6,487 nt of DNA from Blautia sp. Lineage in GTDB: Bacteria; Bacillota; Clostridia; Lachnospirales; Lachnospiraceae. The notes under the pieces are model-generated. The model was not told the origin of the DNA. It saw nothing but the letters and a program-made list of their open reading frames with translations, and searched no databases. A program made the translations under genes and the position numbers. The stretch lies in the NCBI GenBank assembly GCA_017420455.1, contig JAFOJB010000409.1, forward strand, positions 1 to 6,487, written 5' to 3'. Numbering within the stretch: position 1 is the stretch's first letter; each line of letters begins with the position of its first letter. This document shows positions 1-6,403 of the stretch, piece after piece.

Positions 1-1
1 G

Positions 2-556
2 AAAAAGCGGCTGGCCTTTTCTACCGTGAGCCAGATTTCCTATATCATGGTGGGTTTATCTCTGCTTTCAGAGGAAGGGCTGAAGGGCGGCATGCTTCAT
101 CTTCTGGCCCATGCGGCCTCCAAAGGCTGTCTTTTCCTGGTGGCCGGAATCTTTATCTACAGGCTGGGCATCCGCAGAGTGGAGGATCTGAAGGGGATCG
201 GCAAAAGAATGCCTGTCACCATGTGGTGCTTCATGATCGCCTCCCTCTCGCTGGTGGGCATTCCGCCAATGGGCGGCTTCCTGAGTAAATGGGTGCTTGC
301 GGGAGCCGCCATCGGGGACGGGATGGGGGTATTTTCCATTCTGCCGCCGGTGGTGCTTCTGATCTCCGCGCTGCTTACAGCCGGATATCTTTTCCCGGTC
401 GCGGTGGACGCCTTTTTCCCCGGAGAGGATTTCAGGGGGGATACGACAAAGGCCGAGCCATCTCCTCTCATGACTGTTCCGCTGATGCTTCTTTGCGCGG
501 CGGCTCTTCTGGCAGGGCTTTTCGGCCTGCAGCTTCTGGATCTGTGGTGTATCTGA
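2..556 (+). CDS. Antiporter-like membrane subunit of a complex I/Mrp-type complex (5' end missing)
   Basis: This is the C-terminal 184 residues of a polytopic membrane protein of the NuoL/NuoM/MrpA/MrpD antiporter family (Proton_antipo_M type). The reading frame is open from base 2, so the start lies outside the window. Family hallmarks seen are KKRLAFSTVSQISY at the first residues, the LHLLAHAASKG helix with its conserved histidine and lysine, the GKRMP loop, and the GIPPMGGFLSKW helix carrying the lysine of the terminal proton channel. Several hydrophobic helices follow, ending in LDLWCI. Known members move H+ or Na+ across the cytoplasmic membrane within a larger complex. It is clearly paralogous to the next gene, with the same KR-LA-ST-S--SY, GKRMP and SKW blocks, and lies 37 bases upstream of it, so the two are probably co-transcribed. 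Which complex it belongs to cannot be told from this fragment. Confidence 0.93.
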   Translation, partial: KKRLAFSTVSQISYIMVGLSLLSEEGLKGGMLHLLAHAASKGCLFLVAGIFIYRLGIRRVEDLKGIGKRMPVTMWCFMIASLSLVGIPPMGGFLSKWVLAGAAIGDGMGVFSILPPVVLLISALLTAGYLFPVAVDAFFPGEDFRGDTTKAEPSPLMTVPLMLLCAAALLAGLFGLQLLDLWCI

Positions 557-578
557 AGAGTTCAGGGGTTTCGAATTC

Positions 579-588
579 GGAGGGAGGG
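579..588 (+). promoter_or_regulatory. Ribosome binding site fixing a TTG start
   Basis: A purine run, GGAGGGAGGG, ends five bases before TTG at 594. No ATG or GTG lies in frame between this site and the TTG. The first in-frame ATG (base 672) would remove the first membrane helix and has no comparable site. TTG is therefore the likely start. Confidence 0.75.
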
Positions 589-593
589 TAAAA

Positions 594-2060
594 TTGAGTC
601 CCATATTTTTGCTGATCCCGATCCTGTTTCCTGTCGCGGGAGGATTCCGGCTGCTGCTTCTGAAGGAGCAGATGGAAGACCGCAGAAGAAACAGGTATTC
701 GGAAACGATCGTCTGCATCACATCCGTTCTGGTCTTTGCCGCCCTGCTGGCAGTGCGGAGAGAACCGGTGATGATCTACAGCTTTGCAGGGGATTTTTCC
801 ATCGATTTCAAAGTGGATGGTCTTTCCTGCCTTTTTGCGGGGATGATCTCGGTGATGTGGCCCTTTGTGATGCTTTATGCCTTTGAATACATGCAGGAAA
901 CAAGGGAGAAGAACAAGTTCTTCGCCTTCTATATCATGACTTACGGAGTGACTCTTGGGGTGGCGTTTGCCTCGAATATCACCACCATGTATGTATTCTT
1001 TGAAATGCTCACCCTGGTGACGATCCCGCTCGTGTCCTATTACCACGACCACGAGAGCATGTACGCGGCAAGAAAATACGCGGCGTTTACCATTGGCGGC
1101 GCAGGGCTTGCCTTTATCACGGTGATCATGACCACGGTCTATGGAGAGACGGGGAGCTTCGTCTATGGGGGAAGTCTCTCCATAAACAACATCTCCGGTA
1201 TCATGAAATTTGCCTTTGCGGCGGGCTTCTTCGGCTTTGGAGCAAAGGCGGCTCTGTTTCCCCTGCATTCCTGGCTGCCTACCGCCTCTGCGGCGCCGAC
1301 GCCGGTGACGGCTCTTCTCCATGCGGTGGCGGTGGTAAACTCGGGCGTCTTCGCGATCATCCGCCTTGCCTGGTATGTCTATGGACCGGAGTATCTTGTG
1401 GACAGCGGCATGCAGGTTACTGCCATTCTGGCTGCCTGCTTTACCGTGGTATTTGCTGCGGTGATGGCTCTGAAGGAAAGACATTTCAAGCGCCGGCTGG
1501 CGTATTCCACTGCCAGTAATCTTTCCTATATGATTTTCGGGGTGATGCTGATGACGCCGGAAGGCCTTACGGCCGGCCTGCTCCACATGTTGTTTCACGG
1601 AATCATCAAGATGTCCCTGTTTCTCTGCGCCGGAGCTTTCATGCACAGAACCGGGAATTCTTATATTTACCAGGTAAACGGAGTTGGGAAAAGGATGCCG
1701 GCGACTTTTGCTTTCTATACTCTGGGAGCTCTTTCTCTGACGGGGATACCACTTTTCTGCGGATTTATCTCAAAATGGAACCTGGTCATGGCAGGAATTG
1801 CAGCGGATACTGCCCTGGGGATCCTGGGAGTGGTGTGCCTGATCATCGCCGCTTTCCTCTGCGCCATGTATACTCTGTCAGTGAGTGTGCGGGCCTTTTT
1901 CCCCGTGGATGGGACGGATCATTATGGGGAGGAAAGACAGGAGGCCGGACGGCTGATGCTCATTCCCATTGTCTTCTTCGGAATCCTGAATATCCTGTTC
2001 GGGGTCTTTCCGGCGCCCATCGTTTCGTTTATCCGGCAAATAGCCGCCGGCGTCCTGTAA
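594..2060 (+). CDS. Complex I subunit 5-like / Mrp-type antiporter subunit, 488 aa
   Basis: This is a complete antiporter-like integral membrane subunit whose length (488 aa) is usual for NuoM/MrpD-sized members, with about 14 hydrophobic helices. Residues that match the family's proton pathway are E137 (FFEMLTL, helix 5), K218 (GFGAKAALFPLHSWLP, helix 7), H243 (TALLHAVAVVNSG, helix 8), K294 and H335 around the helix 9-11 region, and K394 in GFISKW (helix 12). The helix 8 residue is histidine, as in NuoL and MrpA, rather than the lysine of NuoM or HycC. This suggests a NuoL/MrpA-like channel half without the long NuoL C-terminal arm. It starts with TTG at 594. It sits between two other antiporter-like genes in the same orientation, so it is probably one of three ion-pumping modules of one complex. 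Na+ versus H+ specificity and the redox partner, if any, cannot be read from the sequence. Confidence 0.93.
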   Translation: MSPIFLLIPILFPVAGGFRLLLLKEQMEDRRRNRYSETIVCITSVLVFAALLAVRREPVMIYSFAGDFSIDFKVDGLSCLFAGMISVMWPFVMLYAFEYMQETREKNKFFAFYIMTYGVTLGVAFASNITTMYVFFEMLTLVTIPLVSYYHDHESMYAARKYAAFTIGGAGLAFITVIMTTVYGETGSFVYGGSLSINNISGIMKFAFAAGFFGFGAKAALFPLHSWLPTASAAPTPVTALLHAVAVVNSGVFAIIRLAWYVYGPEYLVDSGMQVTAILAACFTVVFAAVMALKERHFKRRLAYSTASNLSYMIFGVMLMTPEGLTAGLLHMLFHGIIKMSLFLCAGAFMHRTGNSYIYQVNGVGKRMPATFAFYTLGALSLTGIPLFCGFISKWNLVMAGIAADTALGILGVVCLIIAAFLCAMYTLSVSVRAFFPVDGTDHYGEERQEAGRLMLIPIVFFGILNILFGVFPAPIVSFIRQIAAGVL

Positions 2061-2100
2061 GAAGGTCTTTCAGAATAAGGCACTGTACACAGCGAGAAAT

Positions 2101-2122
2101 GCCCTTCCTTCTTCGGGAGGGC
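2101..2122 (+). other. mRNA hairpin just before a ribosome binding site
   Basis: GCCCTTCC (2101-2108) pairs with GGGAGGGC (2115-2122) across a TTCTTC loop. This gives an 8-bp stem with one G-U pair. It lies in the 78-base gap between the second and third antiporter genes, two bases before the Shine-Dalgarno sequence. No T-run follows, so it is not an intrinsic terminator. It may affect translation initiation or mRNA processing; that role is inferred. Confidence 0.5.
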
Positions 2123-2124
2123 GT

Positions 2125-2130
2125 GGAGGA
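2125..2130 (+). promoter_or_regulatory. Ribosome binding site choosing ATG 2139
   Basis: GGAGGA lies eight bases before ATG at 2139 but only two bases before the in-frame TTG at 2133. Normal spacing favours the ATG, which shortens the protein by two residues to 697. Confidence 0.75.
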
Positions 2131-2138
2131 ATTTGGAA

Positions 2139-4232
2139 ATGCTGATCCTTTCTATCGTATTTGCCCCGTTTCTCTGCGGCATTCTGTCGTACCTGATCGG
2201 GAAAAAGAGTGAGACGGTCCGGGATTATTTTGTGATCCTGGTGACTGGCGCCATCCTTGGCCTGACGCTGGTATTGTACCGGAACGGCCCTGCTTCCTTC
2301 TGCATACGGGGAGTACTGGCCTGCGGCCTTTCTTTTGCCAGCGATGGATTCCGTTCGGTGTATGCGGTGATCACATCGCTGATGTGGGCGGGGACTGCTC
2401 TTTTCGCGAAGGAGTATTTTAAAGAAGAAAGAGAAAACCTGAACCGGTACTGGTTTTTTGTCATCGTGACGCTTGGGGCGACCGAAGGCGTCATGCTTTC
2501 TGACGACCTGATGACAGCCTTCCTGTTTTTTGAGATCCTTTCCTTCACCTCCTTTACCTGGATCATCCATGAAGAGACGAAGGCAGCTGTCCGTGCCGGG
2601 TATACCTACCTGTTCATCGCGGTGATCGGCGGCCTGGTCCTTTTTATGGGTCTTGCGCTTCTGTACGATGCTGTGGGAACGCTGGCCTATGGGGAGCTTT
2701 CTGCTGCAGTGCAGGCTCCTTTGGAGAAGGGAAAGCTGATGGCGGCAGGAGTCTGTATCCTGTTTGGGTTTGGAGCAAAGGCTGGTATGGTGCCGGTCCA
2801 TGTGTGGCTGCCAAAGGCCCACCCTGCGGCTCCCTCGCCGGCTTCGGCCCTGCTTTCCGGAATCCTTACCAAGGTGGGAATTTTCGGGATTCTGATGACC
2901 TCCATGCATGTGCTCGCGGGAAATAGAACCTTTGGCCTTCTGGTGCTGCTCCTCGGGGTGGTTACCATGTTTCTGGGAGCTTTGCTGGCCCTGTTTTCAG
3001 TGAACCTGAAGCGGACGCTGGCCTGTTCCTCCATGTCGCAGATCGGGTTTATTCTGACAGGCACGGGGATGATGATCCTTCTTGACAGCATCGGAAATGA
3101 GGAAGGCGTTGTGATCGCCAGATCCGGCCTGATGCTTCATATGGTGAATCATTCCCTGATCAAGCTGACCCTGTTTATGGCGGCCGGTGTGGTGGTGATG
3201 AATCTTCATACGCTGACGCTCGATGAGATCCGGGGCTATGGAAGGAATAAACGGGTTCTGAAGATTTCCTTCCTGCTGGGAGCGCTGGGGATCAGCGGCG
3301 TGCCTCTTGCAAACGGGTATCTCAGCAAAACGCTTCTTCACGAAGGGATCGTGGAGGGCATCCACCATCTTTCTTCCTGTGCCGGACTTCTTTCCTGCAT
3401 TGAATGGATTTTCCTGATCAGCGGCGGCTTCACCTTTGCCTATATGCTGAAGCTGTTTCTCTGCGTCTTTGTTGAGAAAAATACCGATCCCGGAAGACAG
3501 GCGCTGTTTGACAGTGTGAAGAGTCCCGGTATGAACGGCGCCAGTGCCCTGGCTGTCTTTGGTTCTTCGCTGTGGATGCTCATTCTGGGACAACCGGCGG
3601 TTTCCACCCGGCTTGCCTTCCGGATGACCGGCTTTGAGGAAATCCTGCATTTCCGGGCGTTTACCTTTGAAAATCTGAAGGGAAGCTTCATTTCCCTTAC
3701 CATCGGAGGACTGGTATATCTTTTTGTGGTACGGCGTTTCCTGGTACGCGGTGGTTCCTATGTGAATCTCTGGCCGGAGAAACTGGATCTGGAGGAAAGT
3801 GTTTACCGTCCTGTTCTGACCCGCATCCTTCCGGGGATATTCGGTCCGCTCGCGGCTTTGTTCGGAGAAAACAGGATCCTTAAACCACTTGCGGTATTAT
3901 TTGGAGAGAAGGTCTTTCCGTCTCTCGCGGCGCTGTTTGGAGAGAACAGGCTGCTTACGCCGGCGGCCCGCTTCGTTATGCTGATCGCTTCCATTCTGGT
4001 ACGGGCGATGGAGATGGGAACGGATGGCCTGATCGTACTCCTTCGCAGGACCGTGGTGAAGGAACGGAAGGTGCGGGGAAAACCGAGAGCCCATCCGGGC
4101 CTGTTCCGGACCGTTTACACGGAGCTTTCGGGAGCCGCCCGGCCGATCACTTCGAATTTTACCTTTGCCCTGATGATGACCTGCATCGGAATCATTATCA
4201 TACTCTGTGCCGTCATATACGCGGTGCTGTAA
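2139..4232 (+). CDS. Large HycC/HyfB-like antiporter subunit with C-terminal extension, 697 aa
   Basis: This is a polytopic membrane subunit of the same superfamily as the two preceding genes but of the hydrogenase-4/formate hydrogenlyase type. The diagnostic block is GFGAKAGMVPVHVWLPKAHPAAPSP, directly followed by ASALLSGILTKVG. Channel residues seen are E132 (FFEILSF), K214, H221, K245 (the helix 8 lysine), K291 (NLKRTLACSS), H338 (VNHSLIK) and K397 (GYLSKT). At 697 residues it is longer than HycC (about 600) and near the size of HyfB or NuoL. The extra part follows the helix near 513-532 and contains a WPEKLDLEESVYRPVL stretch, a threefold LAALFGENR repeat (570-612), a hydrophobic stretch near 613-636 and a final membrane helix at about 674-697. 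This layout recalls the lateral helix and anchor of NuoL, but that is inference. It is probably the last gene of the operon, because a 272-base gap follows. It would act in ion translocation, with a redox or antiport partner encoded outside the window. Confidence 0.92.
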   Translation: MLILSIVFAPFLCGILSYLIGKKSETVRDYFVILVTGAILGLTLVLYRNGPASFCIRGVLACGLSFASDGFRSVYAVITSLMWAGTALFAKEYFKEERENLNRYWFFVIVTLGATEGVMLSDDLMTAFLFFEILSFTSFTWIIHEETKAAVRAGYTYLFIAVIGGLVLFMGLALLYDAVGTLAYGELSAAVQAPLEKGKLMAAGVCILFGFGAKAGMVPVHVWLPKAHPAAPSPASALLSGILTKVGIFGILMTSMHVLAGNRTFGLLVLLLGVVTMFLGALLALFSVNLKRTLACSSMSQIGFILTGTGMMILLDSIGNEEGVVIARSGLMLHMVNHSLIKLTLFMAAGVVVMNLHTLTLDEIRGYGRNKRVLKISFLLGALGISGVPLANGYLSKTLLHEGIVEGIHHLSSCAGLLSCIEWIFLISGGFTFAYMLKLFLCVFVEKNTDPGRQALFDSVKSPGMNGASALAVFGSSLWMLILGQPAVSTRLAFRMTGFEEILHFRAFTFENLKGSFISLTIGGLVYLFVVRRFLVRGGSYVNLWPEKLDLEESVYRPVLTRILPGIFGPLAALFGENRILKPLAVLFGEKVFPSLAALFGENRLLTPAARFVMLIASILVRAMEMGTDGLIVLLRRTVVKERKVRGKPRAHPGLFRTVYTELSGAARPITSNFTFALMMTCIGIIIILCAVIYAVL
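3846..3974 (+). repeat. In-frame tandem repeat coding for LAALFGENR units
   Basis: Residues 570-612 of the large subunit contain three near copies of a 12- to 13-residue unit: PLAALFGENRILK, PLAVLFGEKVFPS and LAALFGENRLLT. A degenerate PAARF follows. The DNA copies share TTCGGAGAAAACAGG-like cores (TTTGGAGAGAACAGG in the third). The periods are 13, 12 and 13 codons, so the reading frame is kept. The unit is amphipathic and lies between membrane segments. Confidence 0.75.
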
Positions 4233-4247
4233 AGGCTCCTGCCCTCT

Positions 4248-4310
4248 GTTCCGGTGAAGCGGCTCCAGCAGGCACCAGGTGGAACGACATGGGCGAAACT
4301 GCCGTTTTTT
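4248..4310 (+). terminator. Weak candidate terminator after the membrane operon
   Basis: GTTCC (4248-4252) and GGTG (4253-4256) can pair with GGAAC (4281-4285) and CACC (4273-4276), with a four-base bulge. Downstream, a short GGC/GCC pairing (4292-4294 with 4301-4303) is followed by GTTTTTT (4304-4310). The stem next to the T-run is only three base pairs, so termination here would be weak or partial. No better terminator is visible between 4233 and 4390. Confidence 0.27.
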
Positions 4311-4394
4311 ATCGACAGATACTACAAAAATGGATATGTATTCTGTACAAAACTGTGGAAATTCGATCGGCCATGTTTCCTGCTTCTGCATTTG

Positions 4395-4403
4395 TGATAT
4401 GAT
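4395..4403 (+). promoter_or_regulatory. Extended -10 promoter candidate for the cupin-GH27 operon
   Basis: TGATATGAT holds a TG dinucleotide one base before TATGAT, which is five of six bases of the sigma-A -10 consensus. No good -35 hexamer lies 16-18 bases upstream, as is common for extended -10 promoters. A transcript would start near 4410 and have a leader of about 95 bases before ATG 4505. An upstream AT-rich stretch (4320-4360) includes a TGTACAAAA sequence at 4344-4352 that could be part of an operator. Confidence 0.5.
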
Positions 4404-4418
4404 AAAAACGGGAAACCG

Positions 4419-4463
4419 GGGATTTGTTCAGAACGGATGAAAGGTCTGTCCTGAACAGGTCCT
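4419..4463 (+). promoter_or_regulatory. Leader hairpin with an 11-base-spaced direct repeat
   Basis: TGTTCAG (4425-4431) is a perfect inverted repeat of CTGAACA (4451-4457). Pairing can extend to 4419 and 4463 with three G-U pairs, giving a stem of about 13 bp and a 19-base loop. GTCCTGA also occurs twice, at 4448-4454 and 4459-4465, 11 bases apart (about one helical turn). The element lies between the predicted promoter and the cupin start. It could be an operator or an mRNA structure. It does not match a riboswitch class I can recognise. Confidence 0.4.
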
Positions 4464-4493
4464 GAGAAACAAAAGGGTATGTCTTGAAGAAAC

Positions 4494-4499
4494 GGAGGA
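4494..4499 (+). promoter_or_regulatory. Ribosome binding site choosing ATG 4505
   Basis: GGAGGA lies five bases before ATG 4505. The alternative in-frame TTG at 4484 is upstream of this site and has no purine-rich site of its own at good spacing. The ATG start removes a basic MKKRRIA extension that looks like translated leader. Confidence 0.8.
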
Positions 4500-4504
4500 T
4501 AGCC

Positions 4505-4966
4505 ATGATCTACGAAAACAATGATGGAAACTATGGAAAGTATATCATTCAGGAGCTGCATGATCCGAAAACCGGAACACCGGAATTTCAGGCAATGTAT
4601 AAGAAATTTTCAAACCGTATCCTCTGGATCGACAACAAAGTATGTCCCGGAGCCTTCCAGATGAATACCGCGTGGTATTATGCAGTGCCGGAAAAAGACC
4701 CTGTCTTTGAGGAGCATGAACACGAGTACGATGAACTCATCGGCTTCTTCGGAAGCGATCCGGAGGATCCCTACAATCTTCACGCCGAGATCGTCTGCAC
4801 CATCAACGGGGAGTATCACCGGCTGACAAAGAGCAGCCTCATCTATATCCCGGCGGGACTTCCCCATATGGAAATCTCCATAAAGAGGGTGGACAGACCG
4901 ATCTTCCATTTCTCTGTGGTAACGGGACCGGAATACAAAGGCGGAGCTTACGGCAAGGAAGAATAA
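4505..4966 (+). CDS. Small single-domain cupin protein, 153 aa
   Basis: This is a soluble protein with one cupin barrel. The first cupin motif is at residues 71-77 (HEHEYDE) and gives likely metal ligands H71, H73 and E77. The second is in YIPAGLPHMEI, with H121 as the fourth ligand. Between them is a characteristic GFFGSDPEDPYNLHAEI segment, and a VDRPIFHFSV strand closes the fold. There is no signal peptide or membrane helix, so it should be cytoplasmic. A mononuclear metal site of this type occurs in sugar isomerases, dioxygenases and small-molecule-binding cupins, and the sequence alone does not choose among them. It is the first gene of a two-gene unit, with the GH27 glycosidase starting six bases after its stop. 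A role in handling or sensing the sugar that enzyme releases is likely but is an inference from context. No specific enzymatic activity can be assigned. Confidence 0.88.
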   Translation: MIYENNDGNYGKYIIQELHDPKTGTPEFQAMYKKFSNRILWIDNKVCPGAFQMNTAWYYAVPEKDPVFEEHEHEYDELIGFFGSDPEDPYNLHAEIVCTINGEYHRLTKSSLIYIPAGLPHMEISIKRVDRPIFHFSVVTGPEYKGGAYGKEE

Positions 4967-4972
4967 GGACCT

Positions 4973-6271
4973 ATGGACAAAAACGGATTTGCACCTGTGC
5001 CGCCCATGGGGTGGAACAGCTATGACTATTATAATACAGAAGTAAACGAGGAACAGGTAAAGGCCAATGCGGACTTTATGGCCGCCCGCCTGAAGGATGC
5101 AGGCTGGGAATATGTGGTCATCGATATCGCCTGGTATGAAGTGGGAGCAGGTTCCCAGAGCCGGCTTTACCAGTATCTTCCCTTCGCTGAGCTCAGGATG
5201 GATGAATATTCCCGGCTGATCCCGGACCCTGTCAGGTTTCCTTCCTCGGAAGGAGGCAAAGGGTTCAAGCCTCTGGCAGATTATATTCATTCCCTGGGCC
5301 TGAAATTCGGGATCCATATCATGAGAGGCATCCCGAGGATCGCGGCCCATGCGCATGGAAGAATCCTGGGGACGGACCTGGGAGCAGACCAGCTGGCGGA
5401 TCCTTCCAATATCTGCGCCTGGAATCCCTATATGTACGGGCTCCGCGCAGAGCTTCCCGAGGCGCAGCTTTATTATGATTCCATTATGGAGCTGTATGCC
5501 GGATGGGGAGTGGATTTTATCAAATGCGACGATATCTGCCGTGAGGATGCGGCTACGGCACATCAGGAGATCGCGCTTCTTCACAATGCGATCATAAAAT
5601 GCGGAAGGCCCATTGTCCTTTCTCTTTCGCCCGGACCTGCGAAGATCACGGAGGCCGCCTTTTATGCCGGAAACGCCAATATGTGGCGGATCACCGATGA
5701 TTTCTGGGATTCCTGGCCGTTATTAAAGGATATGTTCCGGCGGTGCGAGCTGTGGCAGGGAAAGAATTCTCCCGGCTGTTATCCGGACTGCGACATGCTT
5801 CCCGTAGGAACGATCGGCGGCTGCTTCGGGGACAGGCAGGAGAGAAAAACGGGTCTCACAGAGGAAGAGCAGCGGACGATGATGAGTCTCTGGTGTATTT
5901 TCGGAGCACCGCTGATGATCGGCGCGGAGATGACAAAGATGGACGCTTTCACCGAAGCGCTGCTTACGAACCGTGAGATCCTGAAGATGCACAAATGCGG
6001 GGAATATGCCCGGCAGGTGGTCCGTACAGATGAGGAGGCCGTCTGGGTAAGCCACAGTGAAGACGGTACCGTTGGATATCTTGCGATGTTTAACCTGACG
6101 GATGAAGAGAGGGCAGTACACTGCTGGTTGAATATGGCCTGCGCTGTCGGAGGAAAGCCTTATGAGGGCGGAGCCGTGAAGGAGCTCTGGACAGGGAAAG
6201 AAGCAGAGTTCCGTACCGGAGGGCTGGCGTATCTTGTACCGGCTCACGGGGCCAGGGTATTCTGCTATTGA
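4973..6271 (+). CDS. GH27 glycoside hydrolase: alpha-galactosidase or beta-L-arabinopyranosidase, 432 aa
   Basis: This is a retaining exo-glycosidase of family GH27. An N-terminal (beta/alpha)8 barrel spans about residues 8-330, opening with PPMGWNSYD, and a C-terminal beta-sandwich spans about 345-432. The probable nucleophile is D186 in DFIKCDD and the probable acid/base is D243 in WRITDDFWDSW, both at the expected family sites. The GIHIMRGIPR and VLSLSPGPA blocks are typical of a bacterial GH27 branch. In ordinary alpha-galactosidases an IDD.W motif supplies two aspartates that bind galactose. Here it reads IDIAW (D51, I52), so the second is lost. As I recall, isoleucine at this place marks the beta-L-arabinopyranosidases of this family, whose substrate lacks the C6 hydroxymethyl of galactose. 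There is no signal peptide, so substrates would be imported alpha-galactosides or beta-L-arabinopyranosides. ATG 4973 lies six bases after the cupin stop, with AAGGA and AAGGAAG sites just upstream, so the two genes are probably coupled. Assignment to GH27 is firm; substrate is not. Confidence 0.93.
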   Translation: MDKNGFAPVPPMGWNSYDYYNTEVNEEQVKANADFMAARLKDAGWEYVVIDIAWYEVGAGSQSRLYQYLPFAELRMDEYSRLIPDPVRFPSSEGGKGFKPLADYIHSLGLKFGIHIMRGIPRIAAHAHGRILGTDLGADQLADPSNICAWNPYMYGLRAELPEAQLYYDSIMELYAGWGVDFIKCDDICREDAATAHQEIALLHNAIIKCGRPIVLSLSPGPAKITEAAFYAGNANMWRITDDFWDSWPLLKDMFRRCELWQGKNSPGCYPDCDMLPVGTIGGCFGDRQERKTGLTEEEQRTMMSLWCIFGAPLMIGAEMTKMDAFTEALLTNREILKMHKCGEYARQVVRTDEEAVWVSHSEDGTVGYLAMFNLTDEERAVHCWLNMACAVGGKPYEGGAVKELWTGKEAEFRTGGLAYLVPAHGARVFCY

Positions 6272-6321
6272 AAGGGAAATCTTTCTGTGGACATTTTGCC
6301 AGGCGCAGCAGTCACAGTAGC

Positions 6322-6371
6322 CGGCCTGTGAGGCCGTGAACGGAACGTGCAGCCGGACAGCCGGCAGGCTG
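6322..6371 (+). other. Two small GC-rich hairpins in the 3' untranslated region
   Basis: CGGCC-TGTGA-GGCCG (6322-6336) and CAGCC-GGCA-GGCTG (6358-6371) each form a 5-bp hairpin. GCCGG occurs three times in this stretch. They lie in the 132-base gap between the GH27 stop and the terminator, where I see no plausible gene. Neither has a T-run. They may stabilise the transcript end or be chance structures. Confidence 0.3.
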
Positions 6372-6403
6372 GCGTATCTATGGATGAATCCTGATGAAGT
6401 TAG

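Noticed and set aside
468..1646. Long minus-strand open frame (392 codons) opposite the second antiporter gene
   Set aside because: It is rich in His, Arg, Lys and Gln without any recognisable motif, and it overlaps a well-supported membrane protein. It arises from codon bias on the opposite strand.
1775..2212. + strand open frame overlapping the end of the second antiporter gene
   Set aside because: It is out of frame with two conserved genes, and its composition is rich in Arg, Gly and Ser with no hydrophobic pattern or family match.
2070..2909. Minus-strand open frame of 279 codons opposite the large subunit
   Set aside because: It has low-complexity basic composition, no family signature and lies fully antisense to a conserved gene apart from a short intergenic part.
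4248..4310. Possible tRNA or riboswitch in the folded intergenic stretch
   Set aside because: There is no T-loop, acceptor stem or conserved riboswitch core that I can recognise. Only a bulged stem and a weak T-run hairpin are visible.
4355..4372. Possible CcpA (cre) site, TGGAAATTCGATCGGCC
   Set aside because: The spacing between TGGAA and CG is one base too long and the right half does not fit the consensus.
4484..4504. TTG start adding MKKRRIA to the cupin
   Set aside because: The strong GGAGGA lies inside this extension at ideal spacing for ATG 4505, so the extension is probably untranslated leader.
4610..5584. Minus-strand open frame of 324 codons opposite the cupin and GH27 genes
   Set aside because: It spans the junction of two conserved genes in antisense, with no motifs or start signals. 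It is a shadow of codon bias.
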